Notes under the pieces: generated by a model
What the model was told of the DNA's origin: nothing
Database searches by the model: none
The model's input: the letters and a program-made list of their open reading frames with translations, nothing else
Translations under genes and position numbers: made by a program
Assembly (NCBI GenBank): GCA_963585895.1
Contig: OY757904.1
Location: forward strand, 85,334,336-85,398,335
DNA from: Sepioteuthis lessoniana
Lineage: Eukaryota > Mollusca > Cephalopoda > Myopsida > Loliginidae
Direction of reading: 5' to 3'
Length of the DNA stretch: 64,000 nt
In this document: positions 11,621-24,618 of the stretch, in pieces
Numbering within the stretch: the stretch's first letter is position 1
How the letters are laid out: the number at the start of each line of letters is the position of its first letter

Positions 11621-14600
11621 CTAAACTAACCCGTGCTTTATCGTTGCGTACCCGTGCAAATGGACAAGGGAACCGACAGCTAAAGCTAACCCGTGCTTTA
11701 TCGTTGCGCTGCCGTAAAAATGGACAAGGGAACCGACAGCTAAAGCTAACCCGTGCTTTATCGTTGCGCTGCCGTGCAAATGGACAAGGGAACCGACAGC
11801 TAAAGCTAACCCGTGCTTTATCGTTGCGCTGCCGTGCAAATGGACAAGGGAACCGACAGCTAAAGCTAACCCGTGCTTTATCGTTGCGCAGCCGTTCAAA
11901 TGGACAAGGGAAACGACAGTTAAAGCTAACTCGTGCTTTATCTTTGCGCAGCCTTGCAAATGGACAAGTGAACCGACAGCTAAAGCTAACCCGTTCTTTA
12001 TCGTTGCGCTGCCGTGCAAATGGACCAGGGAACAGACAGCTAAAGCGAAACCGGGCTTTATCGTTGCGCAGCCGTGCAAATGGACAAGGGAACCGACAGC
12101 TAAAGCTAACCCGTGTTTTATCGTTGCGCAGCCGTGCAAATGGACAAGGGAACCGACAGCTAAAGCTAACCGGTGATTTATCGTTGCAATGACGTGCAAA
12201 TGGACAAGTGAACCGACAGCTAAAGCTAACCCGTGCTTAATCGTTGCGCAGCCGTGCAAATGGACAAGGGAACCGACAGCTAAAGCTAACCCGTGCTTTA
12301 TCGCTGCGCAGCCGTGCAAATGGACAAGGGAACCGACAGCTAATGCTTACCTGTGCTTTATCGTTGCGCAAGCGTGCAAATGGACAAGGGAACCGACAGC
12401 TAAAGCTAACCAATGCTTTTTCGTTGCGCAGCTGTTCACAGGGACACGGGAACCAACAGCTAAAGCTAACCCGTGCTTTATCGTTGCGCAGCCGTGCAAA
12501 TTGACAAGGGAACCGACAGCTAAAGCTAACCCGTGCTTTATTGCTGCGCAGCCGTGCAAATGGACAAGGGAACCGACAGCTAATGTTTACCCGTGCTTTA
12601 TCGCTGCGCAGCCGAGCAAATGGACAAGGGAACCGACAGCTAAAGCTAACCCGTGCTTTATCGTTGCGCTGCCGTGCAAATGGACAAGTGAACCGACAGC
12701 TAAAGCTAACCCGTGCTTTATCGTTGCGCTACCGTGCAAATGGATAAGGGAACCGACAGCTAAAGCTAACCCGTGCTTTATCGTTTGGCAGCCGTGCAAA
12801 TGGACAAGGGAACCGACAGCTAAAGCTAACCCGTGTTTTATCGCTGCGCAGCCGTGCAAATGGACAAGGGAACCGACAGCTAAAGCTTACCCGTGCTCTA
12901 TCGCTTCCACGCCGTGCAAATGGACCAGGGAACCGACAGCTAAAGCTAACCCGTGCTTTATCGCTGCGCAGCCGTGCAAATGGACAAGGGAACCGACAGC
13001 TAAAGCTAACCCGTGCTTCATCGTTGCGCAGCCGTGCAAATGGACAAGGAAACCGACAGCTAAAGCTAACCCGTGCTTTATCGTTGCGCAGCCGTGCAAA
13101 TGGACAAGGGAACCGACAGCTAAAGCTAACCCGTGCTTTATCGTTGCGGTGCCGTGCAAATGGACAAGGGAACCGACAGCTAAAGCTAACCCGTGCTTTA
13201 TCGTTGCGCACCCGTGCAAATGGACAAGGGAACCGACAGCTAAAGCTTACCCGTGAATTATCGTTGCACTGCCGTGCAAATGGACAGGGAACCGACAGCT
13301 AAAGCAAACCCGTGCTTTATCGTTGCGCAGCCTTGCAAATGGACAAGGGAACCCACAGCTAAAGTTAACCCGTTTTTTATCGTTGCGCTGCCGTGCAAAT
13401 GGACCAGGGAACCGACAGTTAAAGCTAACCCGTGCTTTATCGTTGCGCAGCCTTGCACATGGACAAGTGAACCGACAGCTAAAGCTAACCCGTTCTTTAT
13501 CGTTGCACTGCCGTGCAAATGGACAGGGAACCGACAGCTAAAGCAAACCCGTGCTTTATCACTGCGCAGCCGTGCAAAGGGACAAGGGAACCGACAGCTA
13601 AAGCTTACCCGTGATTTATCGTTGCGCTGCCGTGCAAATGGCCAGGGAACCGACAGCTAAAGCTAACCTGTGCTTAATCGTTGCGCTGCCGTGCAAATGG
13701 ACAAGGGAACCGACAGCTAAAGCTAACCCGGGCTTAATCGTTGCGCAGCCGTGCAAATGGACAAGGGAACCGACAGGTAAAGCTGACCTGTGCTTTATCG
13801 TTGCGCAGCCGTGCAAATGGACAAAGGAACCGACAGCTAAAGCTAACCCGTGCATTACCTTTGCGCAGCCGTGCAAATGGACAAGGGAACTGACAGCTAA
13901 AAGTAACTCGTGCTTTATCGCGGCGCAGCCGCGCAAATGGACAAGGGAACCGACAGCTAAAGCTAACCCGTGCTTTATCGTTGCGCAGCCGTGCAAATGG
14001 ACAAGGGAACCGACAGCTAAAGCTAACCCGTGCTTTACCTTTGCGCAGCCGTGCAAATGGACAAGGGAACTGACAGCTAAAATTAACCCGTGCTTTATCG
14101 CTGCGCAGCCGCACAAATGGACAAGGGAACCGACAGCTAAAGCTAACCCGTGCTTTATCGTTGCGCTGCCGTGCAAATGGACAAGGAAACCGACAGCTAA
14201 AGATAACATGTGCTTTATCGCTGCGCAGCCGTGCAAATGGACAAGGGAACCGAGAGCTAAAGCTTACCCGTGCTTTATCGTTGCGCAGCCGTGCAAATGG
14301 ACAAGGGAACCGACAGCTAAAGCTAACCCGTGCTTTATCGCTAAGCAGCCGTGCAAATGGACAAGGGAAACGACAGCTAAAGCTAACCCGTGCTTTATCA
14401 CGGCGCAGCCGTAAAAATGGACAGGGGAACCGACAGCTAAAGCTAACCCGTGCTTTATCGTTTTGCTGCCGTGCAAATGGACAAGGGAACCGACAGTAAA
14501 GCTAACCAGTGCTTTATTGCTGCCCAGCCGTGCAAATGGACAAGGGAACCGACAGCTAAAGCTAACCCGTGATTTATCGTTGCGCAGCCGTAAAAATGGA

Positions 14601-15693
14601 CAAGGGAAGCGACAGCAAAAGCTAATCCGTGCTTTATCGTTGCTCAGGCGTGCAAAAGGACAAGGGAACCGACAGCTAAGGCTAACACATGCTTTATCGT
14701 TGCGCTGCAGTGCAAGTGGACAAGGGAACCGACAGCTAAAGCTAACCCGTGCTTTATCGTTGCGCAGCCGTGCAAAGGGACAAGGGAACCGACAGCTAAA
14801 GCTTACCCGTGATTTATCGTTGCACTGCCGTGCAAATGGACAGGGAACCGACAGCTAAAGCTAACCCGTGCTTAATCGTTGCGCAGCCGTGCAAATGGAC
14901 AAGGGAACCGACAGCTAAAGCTAACCCGTGCTTTATCGTTGCGCAGCCGTGCAAATGGACAAGGGAACCCACAGCTAAAGTTAACCCATGCTTTATCGTT
15001 GCGCTGCCGTGCAAATGGACAAGGAAACCGACAGCTAAAGCTACCCGTGCTTTATCGTTGCGCTGCCGTGCAAATGGACAAGGGAACCGACAGTTAAAGC
15101 TAACCCGTGCTTTATCGTTGCGCAGCCGTTCAAATTGACACGGGAATTGACAGCTAAAGCTAACCCGTGCTTTATCGATGCGCAGCCGTGCAAATGGACA
15201 AGGGAACCGATAGCTAAAGCTAACCCGTGCTTTATCGTTGTGCTGCCGTGCAAATGGACAAGGGAACCGACAGCTAAAGCTAACCCGTGCTTTATTGTGG
15301 GGCAGCCGTGCAAATGGACAAGGGAACCGACAGCTAAAGCTAACCCGTGCTTTATCGTTGCGCACCCGTTCAAATGGACACGGGAACCGACAGCTAAAGC
15401 TAACACGTGCTTTATCTTGTCGCAGCCGTGTAATTGGACAAGGGAATCGACTGCTAAAGCTAACTCGTGCTTTATCGTTGCGCAGCCGTGGAAATGGACA
15501 AGGGAACCCACAGCTAAAGCTAACCCGTGCTTTATCGCTGCGCAGCCGTGCAAATGGACAAGGGAACCGACAGCTAAAGCTAACCCGTGCTTTATTGTTG
15601 CGCAGACGTGCAAATGGACAAGGGAACTGACAGCTAAAGCTAACCTGTGCTTTATCGTTGCGCTGCAGTGCAAATGGACAAGGGAACTGAGAG
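11621..15693 (+). repeat. Block 6: a-a-b-d-a-e type (68 monomers)
   Basis: Markers: class a 13240-13298 and 13479-13537, class b 13598-13656, class d 14497-14555, class a 14796-14854, class e 15035-15093. It matches block 11 at offset 12,998 and the same 4,073-bp length. The open frame at 12189-13256 and its partner at 25187-26254 differ at only three codons. One of two nearly intact copies of the longest marker series in the window. Confidence 0.92.
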
Positions 15694-17789
15694 CTAAACT
15701 AACCCGTGCTTTATCGTTGCGCTGCCGTGCAAATGGACAAGGGAACCGACAGCTAAAGCTAACCCGTGCTTTATCGTTGCGCTGCCGTGCAAATGGACAA
15801 GGGAATCGACAGCTAAAACTAGGTTGTGCTTTATCGTTGTGCAGCCGTGGAAATGGACAAGGGAACCCACAGCTAAAGCTAACCCGTGCTTTATTGTTGC
15901 GCAGCCGTGCAAATGGACAAGGGAACCGACAGCTAAAGCTAACCCGTGCTTTATCGTTGCGTTGCTGTGCAAATGGACAAGTGAACCGACAGCTAAAGCT
16001 AACCCGTGCTTTATCGTTGCGTTGCCGCGAAAATGGACAAGCGAACCGACAGCTAAAGCTAACCCGTGCTTTATCGTTGCGCAGCCGTGCAAATGGACAA
16101 GGGAACTGACAGCTAAAGCTAACCCGTGCTTTATCGTTTGGCAGCCGTGCAAAGGGACAAGGGAACCGACAGCTAAAGCTTACCCGTGCTTTATCGTTGC
16201 GCAGCCGTGCAAATGGACAAGGGAACCGATAGCTAAAGCTAACACGTGCTTTATCGTTGCGCTGCCGTGCAAATGGAAAAGGGAACTGACAGCTAAAGCT
16301 AACCCGTGCTTTATCGTTGCGCTGCCGTGCAAATGGACAAGGGAACCGACAGCTAAAGCTAACCCGTGCTTTATTGTGGGGCAGCCGTGCAAATGGACAA
16401 GGGAACCGACAGCTAAAGCTAACCCATGCTTTATCGTTGCGCACCCGTTCAAATGGACACGGGAACCGACAGCTAAAGCTAACACGTGCTTTATTTTGTC
16501 GCAGCCGTGTAATTGGACAAGGGAATCGACAGCTAAAATTAACCCGTGCTTTATCGCTGCGCAGCCGTTCAAATGGACAAGGGAAACGACAGTTAAAGCT
16601 AACTCGTGCTTTATCTTTGCGCAGCCTTGCAAATGGACAAGTGAACCGACAGCTAAAGCTAACCCGTTCTTTATCGTTGCGCTGCCGTGCAAATGGACCA
16701 GGGAACAGACAGCTAAAGCGAAACCGGGCTTTATCGTTGCGCAGCCGTGCAAATGGACAAGGGAACCGACAGCTAAAGCTAACCCGTGCTTTATCGTTGC
16801 GGTGCCGTGCAAATGGACAAGGGAACCGACAGCTAAAGCTAACCCGTGCTTTATCGTTGCGCACCCGTGCAAATGGACAAGGGAACCGACAGCTAAAGCT
16901 TACCCGTGAATTATCGTTGCACTGCCGTGCAAATGGACAGGGAACCGACAGCTAAAGCAAACCCGTGCTTTATCGTTGCGCAGCCTTGCAAATGGACAAG
17001 TGAACCGACAGCTAAAGCTAACCCGTTTTTTATCGTTGCGCTGCCGTGCAAATGGACCAGGGAACCGACAGTTAAAGCTAACCAGTGCTTTATCGTTGCG
17101 CAGCCTTGCACATGGACAAGGGAACCGACAGCTAAAGCTAACCCGTTCTTTATCGTTGCACTGCCGTGCAAATGGACAGGGAACCGACAGCTAAAGCAAA
17201 CCCGTGCTTTATCACTGCGCAGCCGTGCAAAGGGACAAGGGAACCGACAGCTAAAGCTTACCCGTGATTTATCGTTGCGCTGCCGTGCAAATGGCCAGGG
17301 AACCGACAGCTAAAGCTAACCTGTGCTTAATCGTTGCGCTGCCGTGCAAATGGACAAGGGAACCGACAGCTAAAGCTAACCCGGGCTTAATCGTTGCGCA
17401 GCCGTGCAAATGGACAAGGGAACCGACAGGTAAAGCTGACCTGTGCTTTATCGTTGCGCAGCCGTGCAAATGGACAAGGGAACCGACAGCTAAAGCTAAC
17501 CCGTGCATTACCTTTGCGCAGCCGTGCAAATGGACAAGGGAACTGACAGCTAAAAGTAACTCGTGCTTTATCGCGGCGCAGCCGCGCAAATGGACAAGGG
17601 AACCGACAGCTAAAGCTAACCCGTGCTTTATCGTTGCGCAGCCGTGCAAATGGACAAGGGAACCGACAGCTAAAGCTAACCCGTGCTTTACCTTTGCGCA
17701 GCCGTGCAAATGGACAAGGGAACTGACAGCTAAAATTAACCCGTGCTTTATCGCTGCGCAGCCGCACAAATGGACAAGGGAACTGAGAG
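15694..17789 (+). repeat. Block 7: a-a-b type, lacks 10 monomers of block 2 (35 monomers)
   Basis: Markers: class a 16893-16951 and 17132-17190, class b 17251-17309. It matches block 2 at offset 13,597 up to about 17777, then jumps directly to the class c boundary. The missing 599 bp correspond to 4180-4778. It is therefore the only block whose downstream class c boundary lacks the GCAGACGTGC/GCTGCAGTGC signature; GCCGCACAAATGG precedes CTGAGAG instead. Confidence 0.92.
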
Positions 17790-17800
17790 CTAAACTAACC
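17757..17800 (+). other. 599-bp deletion junction
   Basis: GCCGCACAAATGGACAAGGG, which in block 2 is followed by ten further monomers, here joins AACTGAGAGC and the class c monomer. The loss is ten monomers, one of them of the 59-bp class d type, so the array stays in phase. Confidence 0.9.
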
Positions 17801-20800
17801 CGTGCTTTATCGTTGCGCTGCCGTGCAAATGGACAAGGGAACCGACAGCTAAAGCTAACCCGTGCTTTATCGTTGCGCTGCCGTGCAAATGGACAAGGGA
17901 ATCGACAGCTAAAACTAGGTTGTGCTTTATCGTTGTGCAGCCGTGGAAATGGACAAGGGAACCCACAGCTAAAGCTAACCCGTGCTTTATTGTTGCGCAG
18001 CCGTGCAAATGGACAAGGGAACCGACAGCTAAAGCTAACCCGTGCTTTATCGTTGCGTTGCCGTGCAAATGGACAAGTGAACCGACAGCTAAAGCTAACC
18101 CGTGCTTTATCGCTGCGCAGCCGTGCAAATGGACAAGGGAACCGACAGCTAAAGCTAACCCGTGCTTTATCGTTGCGTTGCCGTGCAAATGGACAAGTGA
18201 ACTGACAGCTAAAGCTAATCCGTGCTTTATCGTTGCGCTACCGTGCAAATGGACAAGGGAACCGACAGCTAAAGCTAACCCGTGCTTTATCGTTGCGCAG
18301 CCGTGCAAATGGACAAGGGAACCGATAGCTAAAGCTAACACGTGCTTTATCGTTGCGCTGCCGTGCAAATGGAAAAGGGAACCGACAGCTAAAGCTAACC
18401 CGTGCTTTATCGTTGCGCTGCCGTGCAAATGGACAAGGGAACCGACAGCTAAAGCTAACCCGTGCTTTATCGTTGCGTTGCCGTGCAAATGGACAAGTGA
18501 ACCGACAGCTAAAGCTAATCCCTGCTTTATCGTTGCGCAGCCGTGCAAATGGACAAGGGAACCGACAGCTAAAGCTAACCAATGCTTTATCATTGCGCAG
18601 CCGTGCAAATGGACAAGGTAACTGACAGCTAAAGCTAACCCGTGCTTTATCGTTGCGCAGCCGTGCAAAGGGACGAGGGAACCGACAGCTAAAGCTTACC
18701 CGTGATTTATCGTTGCACTGCCGTGCAAATGGACAGGGAACCGACAGCTAAAGCTAACCCGTGCTTTATCGTTGCGCTGCCGTGCAAATGGACAAGGGAA
18801 CCGACAGCTAAAGCTAACCCGTGCTTTATCGTTGCGCCGCCGTGCAAATGGACAAGGGAACTGACAGCTAAAGCTAACCCGTGTTTTATCTTTGCGTAGC
18901 CGTGAAAATGGACAAAGGAAGTGACAGCTAAAGGTAACCCATGCTTTACCGTTGCGCAGCCGTGCAAATGGACAAGGGAACAGACAGCTAAAGCTAACCC
19001 GTGCTTTATCGCTGCCCAGCAATGCAAATGGACAAGGGAACCAACAGCTAAAGCTAACGCATACTTTATCGTTGCGAAGCCGACCAAATGGACAAGTGAA
19101 CCGACAGCTAAAGCTAACCCGTGCTTTATTGCTGCACAGCCGTGCAAATGGACAAGGGAACCGACAGCTAAAGCTAACCCGTGCTTTATCGTTGCGCAGC
19201 CGTGCAAATGGACAAGGGAACCGACAGCTAAATCTAACATGTGCTTTATCGCTGCGCAGCCGTAAAAATGGACAAGGCAACCGACAGCTAAAGCTAACCC
19301 GTGCTTTATCGTTGCGAAGCCGTGCAAATGGTCAAGGGAACCGACAGCTAAAGCTAACCCGTGCTTTATCGTTGCGCAGCCGTGCAAATGGACAAGGAAA
19401 CCGACAGCTAAAGGTAACCTGTGCTTTATCGCTGCGCAGCCGTGCCAATGGACAAGGAAACTGACAGCTAAAGCTTACCCGTGCTTTATCGTTGCGCAGC
19501 CGTAAATGGACAAGGGAACCGACAGCTAAAGCTAACCCGTGCTTTATCGTTGCGCAGCCGTGCAAATGGACAAGGGAACCGACAGCTAAAGCTAACCCGT
19601 GCTTTATTGTTGCGCAGCCGTGCAAATGGACAAGGGAACCGACAGCTACAGCTAACCCGTGCTTTATCGTTGCGCAGCCGTTCAAATGGACACGGGAACC
19701 GACAGCTAAAGCTAACCCGTGCTTTATCTTATCGCAGCCGTGCAAATGGACAAGGGAACCGACAGCTAAAGCTTACCTGTGCTTTACCGTTGCGCAGCCG
19801 TGCAAATGGACAAGGGAAGCGACATTTAAAGCTAACTCATGCTTTATCGTTGCGCAGCCTTGCAAATGGACAAGTGAACCGACAGCTAAAGCTAACCCGT
19901 TCTTTATCGTTGCGCTGCCGTGCAAATGGACCAGGGAACCGACAGCTAAAGCTAACCCGTGCTTTATCGTTGCGCTGCCGTGCAAATGGACAAGGGAACC
20001 GACAGCTAAAGCTAACCCGTGCTTTATCGTTGCGCTGCCGTGCAATTGGACAAGGGAATCGACAGCTAAGGCTAACTCGTGCTTTATCGTTGCGCAGCCG
20101 TGGAAATGGACAAGGGAACCTACAGCTAAAGCTAACCTGTGTTTTATCGCTGCGCAGCCGTGCAAATGGACAAGGGAACCGACAGCTAAAACTAACCCGT
20201 GCTTTATCGTTGCGTTGCCGTGCAAATGGACAAGTGATCAGACAGCTAAAGCTAACCCGTGCTTTATCGTTGTGCTACCGTGCAAATGGACAAGGGAACC
20301 GACTGCTAAAGCTAACCAGTGCTTTATCGTTGCGCAGCCGTGCAAATGGACAAGGGAACTGACAGCTAAAGCTAACCCGTGTTTTATCGCTGCGCAGCCG
20401 TGCAAAAGGACAAGGGAACCGACAGCTAAAGCTTACCCGTGATTTATCGTTGCACTGCCGTGCAAATGGACAGGGAACCGACAGCTAAAGCTAACCCGTG
20501 CTTAATCGTTGCGCTGCCGTGCAAATGGACAAGGGAACCGACTGCTAAAGCTGACCTGTGCTTTATCGTTGCGCAGCCGTGGAAATGGACAAGGGAACCG
20601 ACAGCGAAAGCTAACCCGTGCTTTACATTTGCGCAGCCGTGCAAATGGACAAGGGAACCGACAGGTAAAGCTAACCCGTGCTTTATCGTTGCGCTGCCGT
20701 GCAAATGGACAAGGGAACCGACAGCTAAAGCTAACCCGTGCTTTATCGTTGCGCAGCCGTGCAAATGGACAAGGTAACCGACAGCTAAAGCTAACCCGTG

Positions 20801-21264
20801 CTTTATCGTTGCGCAGCCGTGCAAATGGACAAGGGAACCGACAGCTAAAGCTAACCAGTGCTTTATCGCTGCGCAGCCGTGCAAATGGACAAGGGAACCG
20901 ACAGCTAATGCTTACCCGTGCTTTATCGCTGCCACGCGGTGCAAATGGACATGGGAACCGACAGCTAAAGCTAACCCGTGCTTTATCGCTGCGCAGCCGT
21001 GCAAATGGACAAGAGAACCGACAGCTAATGCTTACCCGTGCTTTATCGCTGCCACGCCGTGCAAATGGACAAGGGAACCGACAGCTAAAGCTAACCAGTG
21101 CTTTATCGCTGCGCAGCCGTGCAAATGGACAAGGGAACCGACAGCTAAAGCTAACCCGTGCTTTATCGTTGCGCAGACGTGCAAATGGACAAGGGAACTG
21201 ACAGCTAAAGGTAACCTGTGCTTTATCGTTGCGCTGCAGTGCAAATGGACAAGGGAACTGAGAG
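17790..21264 (+). repeat. Block 8: a-g-a type, copy of block 3 (58 monomers)
   Basis: Markers: class a 18689-18747, class g 19468-19525, class a 20426-20484. Same length as block 3 with few substitutions. Bases 18.46-21.08 kb also match 29.6-32.2 kb at offset 11,142. Confidence 0.92.
19468..19525 (+). repeat. Class g 58-bp monomer, copy 3
   Basis: Same deletion and same flanking class a spacing (779 and 958 bp). It lies 12,998 bp from copy 2. Confidence 0.95.
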
Positions 21265-24259
21265 CTAAACTAACCCGTGCTTTATCGTTGCGCTGCCGTG
21301 CAAATGGACAAGGGAACCGACAGCTAAAGCTAACCCGTGCTTTATCGTTGCGCTGCCGTAAAAAAGGAGAAGGGAACCGACAGCTAAAGCTAACCCGTGC
21401 TTTATCGTTGCGCTGCCGTGCAAATGGACAAGGGAACCGACAGCTAAAGCTAACCCGTTCTTTATCGTTGCGCTGCCGTGCAAATGGACAAGGGAACAGA
21501 CAGCTAAAGCTAACCCGTTCTTTATCGTTGCGCAGCCGTTCAAATGGACAAGGGAAACGACAGTTAAAGCTAACTCGTGCTTTATCGTTGCGCAGCCTTG
21601 CAAATGGACAAGTGAACCGACAGCTAAAGCTAACCCGTTCTTTATCGTTGCGCTGCCGTGCAAATTGACCAGGGAACAGACAGCTAAAGCGAAACCGGGC
21701 TTTATCGTTGCGCAGCCGTGCAAATGGACAAGGGAACCGACAGCTAAAGCTAACCTGTGTTTTATCGTTGCGCAGCCGTGCAAATGGACAAGGGAACCGA
21801 CAGCTAAAGCTAACCCGTGCTTAATCGTTGCGCAGCCGTGCAAATGGACAAGGGAACCGACAGCTAAAGCTAACCCGTGCTTTATCGCTGCGCAGCCGTG
21901 CAAATGGACAAGGGAACCGACAGCTAATGCTTACCTGTGCTTTATCGTTGCGCAAGCGTGCAAATGGACAAGGGAACCGACAGCTAAAGCTAACCAATGC
22001 TTTTTCGTTGCGCAGCTGTTCACAGGGACACGGGAACCAACAGCAAAAGCTAACCCGTGCTTTATCGTTGCGCAGCCGTGCAAATGGACAAGGGAACCGA
22101 CAGCTAAAGCTAACCCGTGCTTTATTGCTGCGCAGCCGTGCAAATGGACAAGGGAACCGACAGCTAATGCTTACCCGTGCTTTATCGCTGCCACGCCGTG
22201 CAAATGGACAAGGGAACCGACAGCTAAAGCTAACCCGTGCTTTATCGTTGCGCTGCCGTGCAAATGGACAAGTGAACCGACAGCTAAAGCTAACCCGTGC
22301 TTTATCGTTGCGCTACCGTGCAAATGGATAAGGGAACCGACAGCTAAAGCTAACCCGTGCTTTATCGTTTGGCAGCCGTGCAAATGGACAAGGGAACCGA
22401 CAGCTAAAGCTAACCCGTGTTTTATCGCTGCGCAGCCGTGCAAATGGACAAGGGAACCGACAGCTAAAGCTAACCCGTGCTTTATCGTTGCGCTGCCGTG
22501 CAAATGGACAAGTGAACCGACAGCTAGAGCTAACCCGTGCTTTATCGTTTGGCAGCCGTGCAAATGGACAAGGGAACCGACAGCTAAAGCTAACCCGTGC
22601 TTTATCGTTGCGCTGCCGTGCAAATGGACAAGTGAACCGACAGCTAAAGCTAACCCGTGCTTTATCGTTGCGCTACCGTGCAAATGGATAAGGGAACCGA
22701 CAGCTAAAGCTAACCCGTGCTTTATCGTTTGGCAGCCGTGCAAATGGACAAGGGAACCGACAGCTAAAGCTTACCCGTGCTTTATCGCTTCCACGCCGTG
22801 CAAATGGACCAGGGAACCGACAGCTATAGCTAACCCGTGCTTTATCGCTGCGCAGCCGTGCAAATGGACAAGGGAACCGACAGCTAAAGCTAACCCGTGC
22901 TTCATCGTTGCGCAGCCGTGCAAATGGACAAGGAAACCGACAGCTAAAGCTAACCCGTGCTTTATCGTTGCGCAGCCGTGCAAATGGACAAGGGAACCGA
23001 CAGCTAAAGCTAACCCGTGCTTTATCGTTGCGGTGCCGTGCAAATGGACAAGGGAACCGACAGCTAAAGCTAACCCGTGCTTTATCGTTGCGCACCCGTG
23101 CAAATGGACAAGGGAACCGACAGCTAAAGCTTACCCGTGAATTATCGTTGCACTGCCGTGCAAATGGACAGGGAACCGACAGCTAAAGCAAACTCGTGCT
23201 TTATCGTTGCGCAGCCTTGCAAATGGACAAGTGAACCGACAGCTAAAGCTAACCCGTTTTTTATCGTTGCGCTGCCGTGCAAATGGACCAGGGAACCGAC
23301 AGTTAAAGCTAACCCGTGCTTTATCGTTGCGCAGCCTTGCACATGGACAAGTGAACCGACAGCTAAAGCTAACCCGTTCTTTATCGTTGCACTGCCGTGC
23401 AAATGGACAGGGAACCGACAGCTAAAGCAAACCCGTGCTTTATCACTGCGTAGCCGTGCAAAGGGACAAGGGAACCGACAGCTAAAGCTTACCCGTGATT
23501 TATCGTTGCGCTGCCGTGCAAATGGCCAGGGAACCGACAGCTAAAGCTAACCTGTGCTTAATCGTTGCGCTGCCGTGCAAATGGACAAGGGAACCGACAG
23601 CTAAAGCTAACCCGGGCTTAATCGTTGCGCAGCCGTGCAAATGGACAAGGGAACCGACAGCTAAAGCTGACCTGTGCTTTATCGTTGCGCAGCCGTGCAA
23701 ATGGACAAGGGAACCGACAGCTAAAGCTAACCCGTGCTTTATCGTTGGGCAGCCTTGCACATGGACAAGTGAACCGACAGCTAAAGCTAACCCGTGCTTT
23801 ATCGTTGCGCACCGTGCAAATGGACAAGGGAACCGACAGCTAAAGCTAACCCGTGCTTTATCGTTGCGCAGCCGTGCAAATGGACAAGGGAACCGACAGC
23901 TAAAGCTAACCAGTGCTTTATCGCTGCCACGCCGTGCAAATGGACAAGCGAACCGACAGCTAAAGCTAACCCGTGCTTTATCGCTGCGCAGCCGTGCAAA
24001 TGGACAAGAGAACCGACAGCTAATGCTTACCCGTGCTTTATCGCTGCCACGCCGTGCAAATGGACAAGGGAACCGACAGCTAAAGCTAACCAGTGCTTTA
24101 TCGCTGCGCAGCCGTGCAAATGGACAAAGGAACCGACAGCTAAAGCTAACCCGTGCTTTATCGTTGCGCAGACGTGCAAATGGACAAGGGAACTGACAGC
24201 TAAAGCAAACCTGTGCTTTATCGTTGCGCTGCAGTGCAAATGGACAAGGGAACTGAGAG
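21265..24259 (+). repeat. Block 9: a-a-b-f type, copy of block 4 (50 monomers)
   Basis: Markers: class a 23124-23182 and 23363-23421, class b 23482-23540, class f 23781-23839. Only this block and block 4 carry class f, so the f deletion arose in one lineage and has been copied only with the 13-kb unit. Confidence 0.92.
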
Positions 24260-24618
24260 CTAAACTAACCCGTGCTTTATCGTTGCGCTGCCGTGCAAAT
24301 GGACAAGGGAACCGACAGCTAAAGCTAACCCGTGCTTTATCGTTGCGCTGCCGTAAAAATGGACAAGGGAACCGACAGCTAAAGCTAACCCGTGCTTTAT
24401 CGTTGCGCTGCCGTGCAAATGGACAAGGGAACCGACAGCTAAAGCTAACCCGTTCTTTATCGTTGCGCTGCCGTGCAAATGGACAAGGGAACCGACAGCT
24501 AAAGCTAACCCGTGCTTTATCGTTGCGCAGACGTGCAAATGGACAAGGGAACTGACAGCTAAAGCTAACCTGTGCTTTATCGTTGCGCTGCAGTGCAAAT
24601 GGACAAGGGAACTGAGAG
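24260..24618 (+). repeat. Block 10: 6-monomer mini-block, copy of block 5
   Basis: 359 bp, same length and order as block 5, offset 12,998. Ends with the pre-c signature pair. Confidence 0.9.

Larger units (their letters stand above)
4792..17789 (+). repeat. 13-kb superrepeat, copy 1 (blocks 3-7)
   Basis: The marker order c-aga-c-aabf-c-c-aabdae-c-aab is followed at once by the same order starting at 17790. Every marker from 4792 to about 15.7 kb has a counterpart 12,998 bp downstream. Confidence 0.92.

Noticed and set aside
15041..16864. 607-codon open frame on the minus strand as a protein-coding gene
   Set aside because: It is the satellite read in an open frame. Other frames over the same bases are open too, 1-bp deletions shift frame at class a and c monomers, and no recognisable domain, promoter or non-repeat sequence is present.
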